Part shown: one piece after another, positions 24,449 through 36,533 of the stretch
How the letters are laid out: every line of letters begins with the position of its first letter
Numbering within the stretch: position 1 is the stretch's first letter
Program-made: the position numbers and the translations under genes
Notes under the pieces: generated by a model
The model's input: only the letters and a program-made list of their open reading frames with translations
Told to the model about the DNA's origin: nothing
Databases searched by the model: none
Assembly: GCF_018691265.1 (NCBI RefSeq)
Contig: NW_024881313.1
Coordinates: 5,609,501 to 5,673,500 of the forward strand
Direction: 5' to 3'
DNA: 64,000 nucleotides
Source of the DNA: Tyto alba
Taxonomy: Eukaryota > Chordata > Aves > Strigiformes > Tytonidae

Positions 24449-26857
24449 TTTGAATTTGCAGATAGTGATATGAGGAATATTGTTTCAATTAAGTGTATCT
24501 TATTTTAGGGGAGAATATTCTGTCCACATCTGTTAAATATTACTCCAAATCAATCAAAATATTTATTATTTAAGAAACATTTTTCCCGGAGGAGAGGTGC
24601 TTCTCAGTTATTCTTCAAGCCAGACCTTTCTTCTCCTCCTTTTGCCCCTTTTTGCTGTGCCCTCACCCTGACAAACACTGCCTCCAGCAGCACCTGGCCG
24701 CACTATGTCACCCCAAAAAGAGTCCCCGGCTGCCTCCTTCCCCAATCCAGCTCTGATAATTCTTGTGGCAGCACATCAGTGGATCACCAGGCAAATTTGC
24801 TCACTGACATCTGCCGTTAGCTATTATGATTTATGCTGGGATTTGCAGAGCTGCCCCGGGGAGAGAAAACCATGGGGTATGAGGTATTCAAATCCCCCCG
24901 TGTAACACAGAAATATTAGTCACAACCTTCCACAGAAAAGGCCAAATTATGAATGTGCAATATGGCTGGGTGCTTGCTTTGTTGCTGCATTTTGGAGGGA
25001 GAGAGTTATGTAATGAAGGTTTCTTTTTTGTTTTGTAGAATGAGAAATGTTTTTATCCTATTAAAAAAACACCGAAATAGTTTGAGTGCTGAGACAACAA
25101 GGGCAATTTATTGTTTCCCTCTGAGTCTTAAACCATGCCTGTGGTCAGGAGGTAGCGCACTTGGCTCTCAGCTTTTACCTGCATTTCAAGTGGATCAGGC
25201 TTAGCGTGAGGGGCTGTGCGAGAATCGGAGCAAGGTCCTTGCCAAAACCCCCAACCTCAGCCCAAATCTTCAAGACCTCCATAAAAACCCTATGCTGGGT
25301 CTCTCTGGCATGTGAACCTCCCACGGAGGCACACTGTCTGGTGGCTTTGTGACGGGGGCTGATCTCTGCCTCCCCTCCACATTTTTTTTTTTTTTTTTTA
25401 CCTCCGGTGCCCCTCTGAGCACTGCACGGTCCCCCCATCCGCACCCAGGCTGCTTCCCCGGCTCCGGGAAGGGCCAGGTTCACCCCAGCACAGCATCCCC
25501 AGCAGCGCCCGCCTCACCCTCGCAGCCCTTTCCGCACCCAGCACCTAACAGCAGCCAGGCACTTTAAACACTTTCTTAATTATGTAGTGGTAAGCACCTC
25601 ACTGGAAACAGGGCTGCGGTATACAATTAAAGGAAAAACGTATAAACCATCTGATGTTGTCAGTATCTGTAGCTCAGTGTGAAATTACACCAGGAACAGG
25701 AGACTGCTGTCTGAAAAATCCATTTTCTTGTCATTTTTATAGCTCTGTTAGATAATAAAATCAAGAGAAAGAGGACTAGAATAACAATAGTATCTCTTCC
25801 TGGGTGAAAAGATAGGGGGAGGAGGAGGAATGCAGAGATGGATGTATGAAATCTCTTGTCTAAGTAAACAATCTACATACATTTGCATTTGCATGTAATC
25901 ATTGATATAAAATGTTGTCTTCATTAACATCAGGAGCTGGAGATATATGTTACTCTCCCATCCCTGGCTTAGCTGCCTCTTCTAAAATACGGACTGGTGG
26001 CTCTTAAGCCCATCAAGCAGCCTTAATTCTCCTCATTTGACTGTATTATTTCAAGTGCCTGAAGATTTACTAAGGAGCAGCTGACATTAATGAGAGCTGA
26101 ACATCCAGATCCAGAGGAGAATAAGCCCAAATTAGGCTTTTTTTTTTTTTTTGAATAAATAAGGGATGGGTCACCATATGCTAAGACAAAAAGCAGGATG
26201 ATATTAAGAACAAATCTGGGGAAAACATCTATGGGTCATATTCAGTCCAGTCCTGCTGTGGTCCAGAGTTTACTCAGTCTGACCCTTCATCCATAACCCA
26301 CAGCGCGAGCAGGTTGAGTTTTGCATTGCTCTGCCACAGGAGAGGGGACCAAAGACACTGATTAGACATAGATTTCATCTCTGTCTCTCACAGATAGTTG
26401 CAGATCCTTCAGTTTTGGGGATAGTTAAGATCATCAGATTTGCCCCCAGCTTCTGCTTCTAACCCAGCCATTCCTCAGGAGGTTGGTGTGATACCACCAC
26501 CCTTTATGCCTTTCAATATATTATCATAGTTTCTAATAAGCTACAAAGCTATTCCCTAAAAAAAAAAAAAAAGAAGGATAAATATATTTTTAATGTGATT
26601 TCACTAGGTAGATTTCCCTATTAAAGTACACCGTTGAAGGGGACATCTCATTTATCTTTGTGGAAAAAAAAAAAAAACAACAAACCAAATATCCGATCAT
26701 CACCTAGTGCTTTCTTTCAAAACATGTAGCTTTTACAAACAAATGGTGTAGCCAATCCAGTAAATTCTGCTGCTCTTCCCACAAGGCTTTTTATATTGCA
26801 GAGCCGACTGGTCTGATGCTCTAATGAGCCAGATATTCCATCGTGTTTCAAAACAGC

Positions 26858-26877
26858 TTTTTTTTTTTTTTTTTTTT
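26858..26877 (+). repeat. Poly-T run (20 T)
   Basis: Twenty consecutive T bases followed by CTTAATTAAAAAGAAAAAAAA, which is partly complementary. Homopolymer, possibly a retroposon A-tail on the minus strand; no body recognised. Confidence 0.9.
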
Positions 26878-27899
26878 CTTAATTAAAAAGAAAAAAAACC
26901 CCTAAATTATTTGAATGCAAGGTTCGAAACAGCTATACAACTTTGCAGAATGACTGTGGTAATGAGGTGTCTGCAGGAGTCAATCAGGGCAGACGACTTT
27001 CACTGAAAAAGTCGATGCCTTTCAGATTTTCAAAGAAAAATAAGCCAATGACAAAAGCATAGCAGCTGCGAGCACACGAAGGAAATTAGTTATAGCAGAC
27101 TTGTAATTAAACATTGGAAATTGATCAAAAACATTATCCTGTTAGTTTATACCATGGCTTCTATCTACTACAAAATCAATTACACAAAAAATAAACTACA
27201 CACGCTCTGAAGTTTTCTCATATGAACTCGTCCTATCCAGTCTTTGGACTACAAAGTATGTTTGTTTTCTCAATAAAATATGCAAATCATAGAGCAGGGA
27301 AAAACTGAGATGAAAAGGGAAACAGAAAAATTGGGAGAGAATGTTGGCAGAATAATTGACTCTATCAGAACCACACTTTCCTAAAAAAACAATATTTGTG
27401 CAATGAGATAAGAACCAGGGTTCTCTTTCGGTGTATACAATTTTCCATTTTCTTTTGCTGAGTGCGTTGAGTAAACAGGACAAATTGCCATTAAATGATA
27501 GAAATCATTTAACAATAATAAAGCAAAAGAATATAGTAAAAATCTAGAAATTTGAGGGAAATGTATACACAGGAAAAGTTGGGTAAAAGTTTGTCTTTTG
27601 AAAATCACATGTTATTCCCATTAACTGTAACATGAGATGGATGGCTGAATAAAATAGGGGCTACGTGAGCTGGGATTTTCTTAGAAGATTTGGGCCTGGT
27701 TTAGCACATGTTTTATACCAACAGAGCTGTTTCAGTTAAGAAAACAAAAATAAACCCCAGCAGGTTGCAGACACCCATCCTTTCCTGGCGCAAGGAGCGT
27801 GCCCCCCCCTTCCCACGCGGGTCCTGCCACCCCTCCGCAGGGCATCCCTGCTGGGGTTGCAGGGCAACACTGCTGCGGCTGCGGGGAGTCTTTGCTCAC

Positions 27900-28034
27900 C
27901 CGGACTTTATCGATGGGATGTCAAGGCGAGCTGTAGGATTTATGTGAGCAAAAAGGCTGTGTGCCATAGCAGGGGTGAGAGTAACACATTTCAAGTCGGC
28001 CAGGTAAAGGTGTCTTTCATTGGCATAGGTTGCT
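27900..28034 (-). CDS. Candidate internal coding exon of an unidentified gene
   Basis: On the minus strand the acceptor is a pyrimidine-leaning stretch ending CTTCCGTTGTGCAG. The donor is strong (GTCCGG then GTGAGC). The enclosed 135 nt (a multiple of three) has only one open frame. It starts with one nucleotide and ends with two, so it is phase 2 on both sides. The 44 complete codons include ANERHLYLADLKCV, TLTPAMAHSLFAHI and PTARLDIPSIKS. The other two frames have stops. The phase matches the candidate terminal exon at 22800-22926, so the two could be spliced directly (joining codon GGT, glycine). No domain or family is recognised. The neighbourhood on its left side is GC-rich, which lengthens chance frames. 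Confidence 0.38.
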
Positions 28035-28783
28035 CTGCACAACGGAAGTTTGGCTGGTAAAAATGTGCCTGAACATGACAAATATTTGGAAGGCCCTGAA
28101 AATCCACAATGTGTGACACTTCCAGAGTGCTCGATGAAACATTTGTCTAACCAAATCAGGTGTTAGGCTTTTCCACCTGCCCGCCCCGTTCCAGTGACTG
28201 CTGCCCCTCACGGCACCGGTGACGTGACCCCCTTTGATGTGGCCAAAACTCGTACATCCGAGGGTGAACTGGTGTGGTGATGCAGAAGCAGCCACAACCA
28301 CGAGTCCTTCATGGACCACAGTTAGACATGTGTGCGCTAAACCTGTACCCTGGTGCTAAGGACCCCGAGCAGCAGTATTGCAAACCGCCAATTCCGTTTG
28401 AAGTCAGCACCTCCGAAACTCGGGCTGTAATTTAAGGGCCTCAGCGTGAATATAAAAACCTAACTTCAGGCTCTTCACTTTATAACTCTTGGCACAAGAT
28501 CCTGAGACAAAAAACAGAGTAGAAGCAAAGAGTATTACTGCTATTACTGTGCCATGTGCACCAGCAAAATATATCAATATGTGAATACACAGAAACGAGA
28601 GGAGGGAGACAGAGATGATGTGCTTTTAATATATCCGAAGCACCAGAAAATCTTTCATGAGCAGGAACAAGACAGAGTTCATGAAAAGGTAAACCCCAGA
28701 ATAAATTATGAAGCTCATTCCATTAGAGGTATATATTAAATACCATATGTAGGTATAGGATTGGTTTTCTTTTCCTTTTTGTG
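28035..28783. other. Probable intron, nothing recognised
   Basis: No recognisable gene or repeat. A GC-richer stretch to about 28280 carries long chance frames on the minus strand. Confidence 0.4.
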
Positions 28784-28808
28784 TTTTTTTTTTTTTTTTT
28801 TTTTTTTT
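28784..28808 (+). repeat. Poly-T run (25 T)
   Basis: Twenty-five uninterrupted T bases, with a second T-run of about 17 at 28914-28931. Possibly tails of minus-strand retroposons; no bodies recognised. Confidence 0.92.
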
Positions 28809-28963
28809 CCAGAAATCATTTGGCTAGTGGCAGATACCTCTTCCTTCTAGGTTATACTCTCTCATGTCATATTTATTGAGGTGAAAGACATCTGCCTTGA
28901 AAACCATAAAGTTGTTTTTTTTTTTTTTTTTAAATTTATATGAAACAGAGATAAGGGACTATA

Positions 28964-29010
28964 TTCAATGCAGGGGTAACTTGAGTGAAGCCAATGCAGT
29001 TACACCACCA
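28964..29010. repeat. Fossil palindromic repeat fragment (GTAACT...AGTTACACC type)
   Basis: GGGGTAACTTGAGTGAAGCC followed by AATGCAGTTACACC forms an imperfect inverted repeat around a GAAGCCAATG core. From memory it resembles a short palindromic repeat common in turtles, in which GGTGTAACTCCATTGAAGTC is mirrored. It is short and diverged, so the family assignment is tentative. Confidence 0.35.
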
Positions 29011-30995
29011 AATAACTTGTCTTACTATTTTTGTTAACACATATGCCTGTATTGTTTTTAACCATTATTATACCACAAAGGCAAACACATGCACATTGTG
29101 TGTGCAGTGGAAGCCCACTAACCCAAACCCTTGGAATTGTATCACCATTTGGGTGAGCAAATATGTTATTACAGCATGGCAGTTGTTAGTGTATGTGTAC
29201 CTTCTACTTTTTTCATGAAATTGAATGAAGACAGAACAACAACAAAAAATGTATTTTAAATTATGAATACTAAATAGAAAGAGTCTTGTGCAGGCAATGA
29301 CATGAACAAGAAGCAGCAGTAGGACTACATTTAGGTAACCATCGTCAGAGAACCCCATCTCCTGGACTGGGTTTACACTGCTGGGTACCACAGCCCCACC
29401 TCGGCAGAAGAGACCTCTATTAAGCACTGAAAACCTGACAAGGTCTTAGTCTTGTAAGTTGCCATTTGGGGCAGTTGCTGGGACCAACCAAAATGATCCA
29501 ATGTGGTGCTTCAATTCACAGGGAACAAGGGTTGCTCTGTGTGACAGATGCCTTTTGAGCAACTGCTGGTACATGGCATATTGAAGCGCACAGAGAAGAG
29601 GTGCAGGACAGGTTGGTGGGTGGGGATGGAACCCAAAAGAAGGTGATCAACCCTGAGTCTTTCCTGGATGCGTGGAGGAGAAGCTGAATCTTTATAAATA
29701 TAAAAGACCTGGAGAGATATTTTGGTTAGGTGTTTCTAATCCCTTACTGCTGCAGGCAGATACATGGTACGGCTTTTGTAAGCTCCCTAAGAAGGGGATC
29801 AAGACCAGGATATTGAGTAGTGGCTTCAACTGGGGTGGTGGCTCAGACTCAGGTGATGGACCTGGCGAGGAGAATAGGAGAGAAAGATGGATCAGAAAGA
29901 TGGAATGAATGTGTTTAAATATAATGAAAACACTGGGAAATGGGAGTGATAATTTTGCCTTTTTTCAGAAAACCTCTTGCCTCTCAACATCAAGGGTCAA
30001 TTGTAATGCAGAGGACAAACATCTGGGACATTTGCTACCGAAGCTAACTAATGTGCCAGCTGTCTTTTCTTGATAATCACATGCAAATGTCAGGAGGGCC
30101 TTGGGAGTGCACAAAGCAGTGTCTGGGCTCTGTGGTGTTTGACCTCATGTTTTCTCATGCCACCCCTTCTGCAGTGGATCCAGTCTGGGCCTTCCCCACG
30201 CACTGCTATCTCAGGCACATCCTTCCAAAGGCAGAAAGGGCAGCAGAGAGCGAAGCCCAGGAGAGATCCCAAGAGTGATGCGTCACTGATGACTTCACCC
30301 AGTTGCAGGTATATTTTATACCTGCTGAATTTCCCTGGTGCACTTCTTCCAACCTCTTGCTCTGTGCAATATCTGAGAAGTCATGAAAGGTCAGGAAAAT
30401 GTTCCCAAATCATGTGGAAGCAATGAATTTAGAGTGAGCCAAATGGAAGAAGAGTTTCTCTGATTTATTATGGACTGTTGGACAGATAAGAGTGTGCAAG
30501 AGATAAGGTGGGGGAGATCTCTTAACCCCTTATCGGCCTTTTGGCACTGACCATATTTCAACATAGATAGGTGGCCTCTAAAAGGTTACGTTTTTGTCAG
30601 CAGCTCCCACATCCTACACAATCTTCCCACATGCCTCCATGCACTCTTCATCTGGGAATAGGAAACAACTGTTGTTACGGGGAGGTAAAAGGTGGTGTTA
30701 ATCACTTGGAGATCATTCCATAGAGCAAAGGCATATTATGATTTATTCTTACCAGTCAAGAATTTGCCCCTTGATAATAACAAAGGCAATCCAAATTCCC
30801 AGGTAAGCAGGAAAGCTCTCATGGTGTGGGCAAGTGTGAATATGGACTTTTGTCTGCCTTGAAGCTCTAAGCATTTGGAAAGCATATCTAGTAATTTACT
30901 TTATTTTCTGTGTTTATAAACACACATCTGTTATTTGAGTTTCCACTTTTGGGTGAATTTATGATGATAGCCCATCTGCAGGAGCTCTGGGGCTA

Positions 30996-31018
30996 TTTTT
31001 TTTTTTTTTTTTTTTTTT
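30996..31018 (+). repeat. Poly-T run (23 T)
   Basis: Uninterrupted T homopolymer; no adjacent retroposon body recognised. Confidence 0.92.
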
Positions 31019-31810
31019 GTGGAGATATTGCCTTTAAGGTTTCAAGAAGTCACTGGTGATTGCAGCATAAATATTAACCAGGTTGAATCTGCCAGAGGCA
31101 TCACACAGTGTGTAGTGATGTGACTTGCAGAATTTTGCTGTCTGATAAAGCTTATGGAAAATTCCTTCAATAGATTTATTTACGGCAACAGATTAAACCA
31201 GACTCCAAGCAGACTGCGCCCTAAAGGTTCAAGAAAGAATTTCTAATTTATTAGAGATTTCTTTGTTTTTCGCTATCACATTTCAGTCACGTTTTCTCTC
31301 TTCTCAAGCAATTGGTTCCTTCATTGGGGAGCATTGGGAGGTAGTTCCTGCCTTGAAATTCTTGGAAGGACAGATAAATTTCTTGAGTTTAAGGTTTTTA
31401 AAGGAGCCTTCCTGTAAATACTTCAGGCACAATGCACGTATTTTAAAATTTTTCCCACCCTGTTCCTCTGCTGTTGGAAATATACAATCCTTTTTAATTT
31501 TTTTTTTTGCAATTTTCTTCTGTCTCGTATTTGTGATGGGTGTAAGAGCTCTCCTGCTTCCCACGCAGTCCCATCACCGGTCTGAGAGGGGTCCAGGCTT
31601 TTGGGGTCACGGCGAGCAAGGGTTCCTGGAGATGTGATGGGGAAGACAGAGGCAGACCTCGTCACAGCGGTGCCTGATTGCATTCCTGCTGTCGGCCAGA
31701 GCAAAGTCAGTGCAGTGTTTCGTTGAGAGCCAGCTTTGGGAAAGGCACCAGGAAAGTGTGAAAGATTCACTGCCAACAAGCAAGAAGGTCAACATACATA
31801 TTTTTTCTCC

Positions 31811-31833
31811 TTTTTTTTTTTTTTTTTTTTTTT
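31811..31833 (+). repeat. Poly-T run (23 T)
   Basis: Uninterrupted T homopolymer followed by CTTTTTCC; no adjacent retroposon body recognised. Confidence 0.92.
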
Positions 31834-31973
31834 CTTTTTCCTAATTCATCTTTGAGGGAGGAAAATATGACTGTTTAAAGAATTTCTTTGCAAAGGCAGA
31901 ATGTGCTGAAATGCGACTGCAAGGAACCCCTCTGAGAAGAGATATCGGTCTTACATCGAGCTGCCAGTTGAGA

Positions 31974-32060
31974 TTATCTGGAGTGGATGTCCTGAGAGAC
32001 CAGCAGGAATTCTTTTCCACTAAAGACTGATGGAGGCTTCCCATTCAAATGTTTTAAAAG
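31974..32060 (-). CDS. Possible terminal coding exon, unidentified
   Basis: On the minus strand an excellent acceptor (TTTTTAATTCTCTACAG) precedes 28 codons and a TAA. The peptide starts LLKHLNGKPPSVFSGK and ends SQDIHSR. Only phase 0 stays open. That matches the phase-0 end of the possible exon at 37059-37220, so the two could be joined. It cannot belong to the same transcript as the exons further left, because it ends in a stop. It would be an alternative 3' end, a separate gene, or chance. Confidence 0.2.
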   Translation of the reverse strand, partial: LLKHLNGKPPSVFSGKEFLLVSQDIHSR

Positions 32061-35000
32061 CTGTAGAGAATTAAAAATAGAAGTCCCGCTTAAGGGGGAG
32101 AGACTCCTTTGGGGGGTACTTTGTTTGCTTTGGTTTATATCTCCCTGGGTTGGAATGCAGTAAAAATCTGAAGAAATTAGAGTCTTGCAAAGAAATGTAA
32201 CCTCATACAAAACTGAAGGGCAAGGAGCTCAGTTTGTGTTCTGGTTTTATAATCAGTTCTGTTTATAGTAGGAAAGAAATATCCCCTTCTTGAATTCAGT
32301 GTATGCAGCTTTTCTTAGCTGTTCCCTCTTTAGGTAAACAGTAAAGGAAATATGTCTTCAATAATTTATTATTAAGAAAGCAACTAATGGCAAATGCAGG
32401 TGTATACCGTGGGTATGGTGGTGTTACATACGCCAACATATATAAGAGAGTGGCAGTTTTCTCATGGAGTTTTTCCTGATAGCACACATTCAAGCAAGCG
32501 AAGCCGTGCAGAAATGACACTCAATGAAGGGGAGAAACACAGAGGGTGGTTCAAAACCCTGAGACGCCTCATTGCGTTAGACTGCTTTGACACACCAGAA
32601 ATACTGTATATTTCCTTGGAAGGGAGATTACATGGTAATAGAGCTTTTAATTACATTGGACTGAAATACCTTTCATATTTATTTTCTGCTTATGTTGCCC
32701 ATTAATTCTTCAAGGCCACAGTCTGCAGCTAATGGACAGTAAGATAGAGACATCTAAAACACCCAACCTTAGCTTCAACATATATACTCCATGTTTAAGA
32801 CACTATTTCCTATATTTTAAATTTAGAAGGAATAGGGATCTGCTTCATCTTTCTTTCCCTTCTAGATTTAATTCTTTTGTGCCATGAGTGTTTTTAGAGG
32901 CAGGGTGGGTATTTTCTGTGCATCTGTGGGTCAATCTTCCAATCTCCAGAGGCAAATTTTTCTACCATGAAAATGAAATTTGTAGCCATACCTCAGAACC
33001 CATGTCTTCCATACTGCAACCCAGTGAGCAGAGGTGCAGGCAGGCAGAGGCAATACAAAAATTGCAGCTGCATTGGAGACTCATTTTTCCAAACATCATC
33101 TTCTGCTTGAACTTATTGTTGTTCGGTATATCCCCTCGACATTCTTTTCAGCTGTGGGTCTTTTCAGCGCTCTCCTTTGGCAAGGCAGTGGCACAAGGCT
33201 GTTGGTGTGCTCCTTCTGCAGCTTTCGTGGGTCGTTCTGCCTGAGGTCCCCAGTGGGGACCCCCTGTGCTATCACCATGATGCTGCTGGGCACAAGGTGC
33301 TGTGGCAAGGAGAGCTGTTCCCTTGTGGGGGCACACAGGCATCTGGGAGGGGGGAAGAGGGAGCAGAACAAAAGCTGAGCCTGTGGTGCCTGCTCTATTA
33401 GGTTGCGATGGGTTGTGCTCTCCTTGGTTTCTCCAAACAGGAGGTCCAAGCAGCCTGGCATGTGTGCACTGTGGGGCTTCCCCGGGATGTTTTGGGTAGT
33501 GTGGGGCAAAGCAGAAAGGTACAAGATGCAGAGCTGTCATTTACAGAGCAGTCATTGGGACCCCCTCGGCTACACAAAATATGGAGGACATCTGAGACCT
33601 CTAACTCATCATCCATGATCCCTGGCTTCCACACTCTGAATCTCAAATGTACAGATGGTTCTTATGGGTCATCAACCAAAGCTGAGTTAAAAAGGGAGAT
33701 GTGATTAGTACTGTGCTGTTTAATGTATGCAGGCAACCCATTTCAGCTCTAACAGTAAAGAAGAATGGCTCTAGCTACAGACACCCACTACAATGGCAAA
33801 TTGCTCACACCTGCTTATCGTATGTGTAAGGCTCTGAAGAGACAACATGCTATATAATTGCTAGGCATCATCACAATTAATCATTTTCTGCATGGAAACT
33901 GAAATATGGTAAATATATTGGTTGCAACTGAATATTATCACCTGATGCAGACACGGCTCACCTCTCTGCTTGCTATGCCAACAAAGAAACGTGCATGATG
34001 CTGCCACCTCCTTTTCCTTGGCTGGTATACGAGGAGCTTGCATCTTTGTTTCTGTGCCCTCATGATGTTCTCCTCTTCCTCAGTGTCACTCTGGGCTGGT
34101 TTCTGTCCTGGCTCAACTCACCTACCCAACCTAGCTGAGTTCAGTGAGGGTGGGGATGCTTTTTAGTTTGCTTCATCTTTTTTGTATGTTCAAGAGAAAC
34201 TACTTGTCTTAGCCTCAGCTGATATTTTTCTCAGAGCAAGGCAGGCTGCTAGATATTTGCTCATGTGCTGCCATTTGGTGATCCCCTTGGCAAGCAGAAT
34301 GTGCTGTCCTGACTCCTATCCAGCCCGGGGCTGGAGGAAGCATCTCTTCAAATATTAAACTATCTAGACTCCGTCAATGCCACAGCTTTTACAACACCTC
34401 CATGCAGTGACATCACGTGAAATCGCTAGTATATGTTGGTCTAGACCTGGGCTCAAATCTGTACTTTGTCCTTCTTATATTCAGCTGGATCTTTTTGCAC
34501 AGTCTAAGCAAAGTTCTCCCCAACAGCTAGAGGGTGGGGGTTATAGGACAGGTCCCAGCTTGTGTAGAGAAAATATGGGAGTTTTCTCAAAAGAGCAATA
34601 TAAATTTTTCCTTTGTAAGCTTTGTAAGGTAGTCTGGGTCATGCAGAGATGTGCGGATTCTGCTTTACAGAATCAGACCTGACTTTTACTGCTTTAGATG
34701 TGTGTGGCCAGCTCCGCAGACCAGTTGTGCTGGGAGAACAGCCTTAGTCAGGTATAGCTAGGTGTATGGCTACATGCCAAAGGGAAAAGCAATGAAGGAT
34801 TAGACTTCCCAATTCAGTAGTTTGGTAAAGTGAATAGATCAGCTTTAGAGTTGATAAACAGAGTTTTTATATCTATTTAGCCAGGTAAGTCAAAGAAATT
34901 TTGCCCCTCAGCTGACATTTGCAGGGTTTTCAAGGAGAAGTAACTATATCACCTATGGAATGACATTACTTTAACCACACTGATACCTTTAGAGCAGCAA

Positions 35001-35279
35001 TATTTTTATGAATGGCCTTGACTACACAAATCCTGTTAAACAACACCGGGCTGACTGGTTAGCATTTTGAGGAATGACCACCGGTTTATCATTTTATTCT
35101 CAGTTTGGGAATTTCCTGCTCTTTTACCACAGTCTCCCCATGGCCACTGCACCCCATTGCGATTTGAATCCTGCCCTGGGTATACACAGCTCGCCAGCAT
35201 CCAGCTGAGGGGTGGAAATGACCACTGAAGACAGACGGAAGGAATGATAATTGTACGTTATTTTTTATCAGTTGTGCTT
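32061..35279. other. Non-coding sequence, no gene recognised
   Basis: Overlapping chance frames on both strands at 33.1-33.7 kb reflect slightly higher G+C. A strong minus-strand acceptor (CTCCCTCTTCCCCCCTCCCAG, near 33347) precedes a 67-nt segment that is open in all three frames, with a moderate donor at about 33275. It is non-specific and was not called. Confidence 0.45.
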
Positions 35280-35545
35280 ACAAGGCAGTATCAGCAACCC
35301 TGGTTTATACTGTAAAAGCTTTGCCAGCAAAAGCAGCAAAGCCCCCCTGTGGAGATATTGCTTATACTGGCAAAAGGAGTTTTTCTGCTTGCATATTTAG
35401 ACCACCTCTTGGGATGACTTAATTTACACTGGCAAAAGGCTGCCTTTTGCTGGTTTAATTGTTTACCACATGTTTGTTTGGTGTTTTTTTTTTTTTCTCT
35501 GTTTTTTGCCAGCATAGCTAAGTCAGCTAGGGGTATGAGGTTTAC
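35280..35545. repeat. Fossil DNA-transposon-like repeat with internal inverted TTTGCCAGC/GCTGGCAAA units
   Basis: Several related sub-units occur in both orientations: AGCTTTGCCAGCAAAAGC near 35318, CTTATACTGGCAAAAGG near 35361, TTTACACTGGCAAAAGGCTG near 35422, CTTTTGCTGGTTTAATTG near 35443, and TTTTGCCAGCATAGCTAAGT near 35505. From memory this resembles a palindromic, probably non-autonomous DNA-transposon repeat abundant in turtles and crocodilians (TATACTGGCAAAA...TTTTGCCAGTATAGCT). The repeats are visible directly; the family link is recollection. No transposase remains. Confidence 0.5.
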
Positions 35546-36533
35546 CTCTTGTATCTGCACAGTCAAAATGTTTCTTTATAGGCCTGACCTTACTAATTAG
35601 TACTTGTGTTTCTGGGATGTGAGGGAAGATGGACAATATATTCTCAGAGTTCCCACAGTCTTTTAAGGGTCTTCAGCATGCACAAAACAAGGTCCTGTCG
35701 GGATTACTGCAGGATTCCCCAATGCTAATTAAATGATTTTAGTCTTCAGATAAAACACCCACGTTCATTCTCCAGAGCTAGTTCTTGCTGTTAGCAGTTC
35801 CCAAAATGTAGAACAAAAAATGATTCCTATACTTAAGGCAAGAGACTCACAAGCAGATGTGCTACCTTCAGTCATCTGCAGGACCACGAGGAGGAGGTGG
35901 CGATGGGATTCAAAACCCACTAAAACAAAAGCTGTTTGACTTTAATGCACTTCAGCTAAGGGTGTTGATGCTTGAAAGAGAAAAGCCCCGTGCCGCTTCT
36001 GCACTGTCCCGCTGTGCTAATTCTCCAGAGGCTTCGCAGGGTGAGAGCTGCTGTACGTCTCTGCTACGTTTTATTCACGCTGCCCTTATTCTGTAGAACT
36101 AGGTGAAACAGAGCCAGATGATGAGAAGGATTTCTGCTGAACAGAATAACCTTGGGATGTGACTTTTCACATGGCTCTGCTACCTGGTGTATAAATTCCT
36201 TACAGAGATGGTAATTAGTTGCTGGTACAGATGAACCTTTTTAACTTAGAAATCCTGTGACATAATTGACGGATAAAAATGGAATGATGAAGGAATTTTA
36301 AAAACTTTCTTCAGTACCATATACCCTGTTTTACTTATTGAATTCTTCTGTAATTCCTCTCTCTGTGTTTCTTATCCTCCTGTCATTCTGCCTCACCTGT
36401 GAGGGTACAAAAACCTGCCTTTGTTTCCCACTCAAAGAGCAGGAACAGCAAAGAGCGGGAGCGGGAACAAGCTAGTCTATAAAAGAAGATAACATCTCCA
36501 CAGATGATAATGTTTCAGAAGCTAAATATGTTA
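35546..36533. other. Non-coding sequence, nothing recognised
   Basis: No gene, RNA or repeat family recognised; only short chance frames. Confidence 0.5.

Larger units (their letters stand above)
22927..27899. other. Probable intron or intergenic sequence
   Basis: The segment contains a perfect 12-bp stem hairpin (24416-24448), an 18-T run (25382-25399), A/T runs near 26562 and 26664, and 20 T at 26858-26877. A strong minus-strand donor (CAG then GTAAAA) at about 25169-25174 ends an open frame in phase 2, but it has no convincing acceptor. Another well-spliced 57-nt minus segment near 26275-26331 ends in a stop in the best-looking frame. Neither was called. Confidence 0.4.
29011..31973. other. 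Non-coding sequence, probable intron or intergenic
   Basis: Two long poly-T runs occur at 30996-31018 (23 T) and 31811-31833 (23 T). Near 30754-30805 splice-like motifs with open frames exist on both strands at once, which shows how easily such signals arise here; neither was called. No RNA gene was recognised. Confidence 0.45.

Noticed and set aside
24786..24845. Minus-strand segment with good acceptor (TTTTCTCTCCCCGGGGCAG) and GTGAGC donor
   Set aside because: All three frames contain a stop within 46 nt, so it is not coding. It shows that strong splice-like pairs occur by chance here.
25175..25483. Minus-strand frame ending in phase 2 at a CAG|GTAAAA donor
   Set aside because: The phase would fit the candidate terminal exon, but no acceptor with a pyrimidine tract precedes it and the upstream part is a poly-lysine run from the T18 homopolymer.
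30754..30805. Splice-flanked open segments on both strands at the same place
   Set aside because: Good acceptor and donor motifs occur on the plus strand while a strong donor and open frame occur on the minus strand. Both cannot easily be real, and neither has a partner.
33096..33540. Overlapping 110-140-codon frames on both strands
   Set aside because: They overlap in four frames at once in a GC-richer patch, the usual pattern of chance frames; no family recognised.
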